Shown here one piece after another: positions 5,788-6,547 of a stretch of DNA of 6,547 nucleotides (the first letter of the stretch is position 1; each line of letters starts with the position of its first letter). The translations under genes were made by a program, and so were the position numbers. The notes below the pieces were generated by a model that did not search any database, was not told the DNA's origin, and saw only the letters and a list, made by a program, of their open reading frames with translations. The DNA comes from Dehalococcoidia bacterium (lineage in GTDB: Bacteria > Chloroflexota > Dehalococcoidia > Lucifugimonadales > UBA3495). The stretch is from NCBI GenBank assembly GCA_022823105.1, contig JAJDXU010000475.1, positions 1 to 6,547 of the forward strand. Direction: 5' to 3'.

Positions 5788-5812
5788 GGGCGGGTTTCAA
5801 ACCCGCCTTTAC
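5784..5812. terminator. Palindrome filling the mazG/sppA convergent gap, possible two-way terminator
   Basis: GGCGGGTTT (5789-5797) and AAACCCGCC (5799-5807) are perfect 9-base inverted arms around one base. Pairing continues outward to GTAG (5784-5787) and TTAC (5809-5812), with two G.T pairs, for a stem of up to 14 pairs on the + transcript. On the minus transcript those two positions become A.C mismatches. Only TTTA follows on the + side and no T-run on the - side, so intrinsic termination would be weak, though the position between convergent genes fits. The mazG stop TAG (5785-5787) and the sppA stop TAA (5811-5809) sit at its two ends. It shares its outer bases with the palindrome after cobU. 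Confidence 0.7.
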
Positions 5813-6547
5813 GAATCGCGAGAATCAAAACCGCCCAGCATCCCGGGTTCAAGGAAGTAGATGCCGCCGGCCATCAGGCCGGCATAGTTTTCGAGAACGG
5901 GCAGATACGATGCCCCGGCGCGTCCCGGCAGACCGATGCGGCTGAAGAACGGCCGCTTGGGACGGTAGTGTCGGATCCTGCGCCGCGCGCCGCTGAGTCG
6001 CATGGCCTCCGCGATTGCGTCGTCGTAGCCGCCCTGCCGGTCGATGAGGCCAGCTTCCTGGGCCTGTCGGGCGGTGTAGACCTCGCCGGTGGCAAGCTCG
6101 CGCACCTGCTCGTCGGTGAGCCGGCGGTTGTCGGTGACCACCGAAACGAACAGGTCGTACATCTCGCCGATGAGGCCCTGGAACTTATCGGACTCCTCGT
6201 CGGTGGGCATGCGCCAGAAACCGGTCATGTCCTTGAGGCGGCCGGCCTTGAACACGGAGAACTCGACGCCCAGCTTGCCGAACAATTGCTGCAGGATGGG
6301 CCGCAGGTAGATCACGCCGATGGATCCCACCAGCGCGGCGCGGGACGCCATGATTGTGCCGGCGCCACACGCAATGTAGTACCCTCCGGACGCGCCTAGG
6401 CCGCGGATATACGCGACCACTGGCTTGCGTCGGGCAACCTCACGCACGTTTTCGTAGATCAGGTCGCTGGCGGTGGCCGACCCGCCGGGCGAGTCGATAT
6501 CGAGCACCAGCGCACCGATTTTCCGGTTGTTCCGGACATTCTCCAGC
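5809..6547 (-). CDS. sppA: Signal peptide peptidase SppA-type serine protease, C-terminal part (cut by window end)
   Basis: SppA is a membrane-bound serine protease with a Ser-Lys dyad that degrades leftover signal peptides. The 245 visible residues are the protease domain; the N-terminal anchor lies beyond the window, and the frame stays open to 6547. The GTG at 6507 is an internal valine, because upstream residues LENVRNNRKIGAL flow into VLDIDSPGGSA, the family's conserved strand. GLGASGGYYIA holds the nucleophile serine (bases 6388-6390), and VGSIGVI follows. FKAGRLKDM holds the candidate general-base lysine (bases 6232-6234), placed as in Bacillus subtilis SppA. Both dyad residues are present. 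GEVYTARQAQEAGLID is also a family hallmark. The last ~60 residues, rich in arginine and proline and then mildly hydrophobic, are not recognised. The short single-repeat SppA form is more likely than the long E. coli form. Confidence 0.93.
   Translation of the reverse strand, partial: LENVRNNRKIGALVLDIDSPGGSATASDLIYENVREVARRKPVVAYIRGLGASGGYYIACGAGTIMASRAALVGSIGVIYLRPILQQLFGKLGVEFSVFKAGRLKDMTGFWRMPTDEESDKFQGLIGEMYDLFVSVVTDNRRLTDEQVRELATGEVYTARQAQEAGLIDRQGGYDDAIAEAMRLSGARRRIRHYRPKRPFFSRIGLPGRAGASYLPVLENYAGLMAGGIYFLEPGMLGGFDSRDS

Noticed and set aside
5273..5800. Minus-strand open frame opposite mazG as a possible gene before sppA
   Set aside because: Arg/Pro/Ala-rich shadow frame of a confident MazG gene; it would also overlap the sppA stop region antisense.

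Overview
This is a gene-dense, GC-rich bacterial stretch with nine protein genes and almost no spare DNA. The largest non-coding gap is about 143 bases, and no RNA gene or CRISPR array is visible. The gene set and intergenic repeats suggest Chloroflexota, perhaps Dehalococcoidia or SAR202-like. The pointers are a threonine-kinase type cobalamin cluster, a DUF1461 protein, a Uma2 protein, palindromes bounded by GTAGGGGCG, and a 'TTCGACAGGCTCAGGGTGA' dispersed unit. This assignment is inferred from memory and is only moderately secure.

Region 1 (1-2085, + strand) is late cobalamin synthesis. It holds the C-terminal part of cobyric acid synthase (cobQ), then cobU with a 4-base ATGA overlap, then after a short palindrome a PduX-type L-threonine kinase. 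Together they amidate the corrin ring, activate adenosylcobinamide, and supply L-threonine phosphate for the aminopropanol linker.

Region 2 (2094-4831, - strand) is a compact four-gene operon, read right to left: a Uma2-family PD-(D/E)XK-like protein, a four-helix DUF1461/TIGR01906 membrane protein, an OGG1-family 8-oxoguanine DNA glycosylase, and a PIN-domain protein with no visible antitoxin. Every junction overlaps (8, 4 and 1 bases), so the four are probably co-transcribed and translationally coupled. The last two genes look lower in GC than their neighbours. This operon is the best candidate here for an undescribed functional unit, but its coherence is inferred only from gene order.

Region 3 (4832-6547) begins with a 143-base divergent promoter region that contains the dispersed unit. 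It continues with mazG on the + strand, preceded by a -10-like box just before the ATG and no Shine-Dalgarno. It ends with the C-terminal part of an SppA-type signal peptide peptidase on the - strand. mazG and sppA converge on a palindrome that fills the whole 21-base gap.

The most notable small-scale pattern is that the two palindromes (1124-1150 and 5784-5812) share outer sequence, and that this outer sequence supplies the stop codons of cobU, mazG and sppA.
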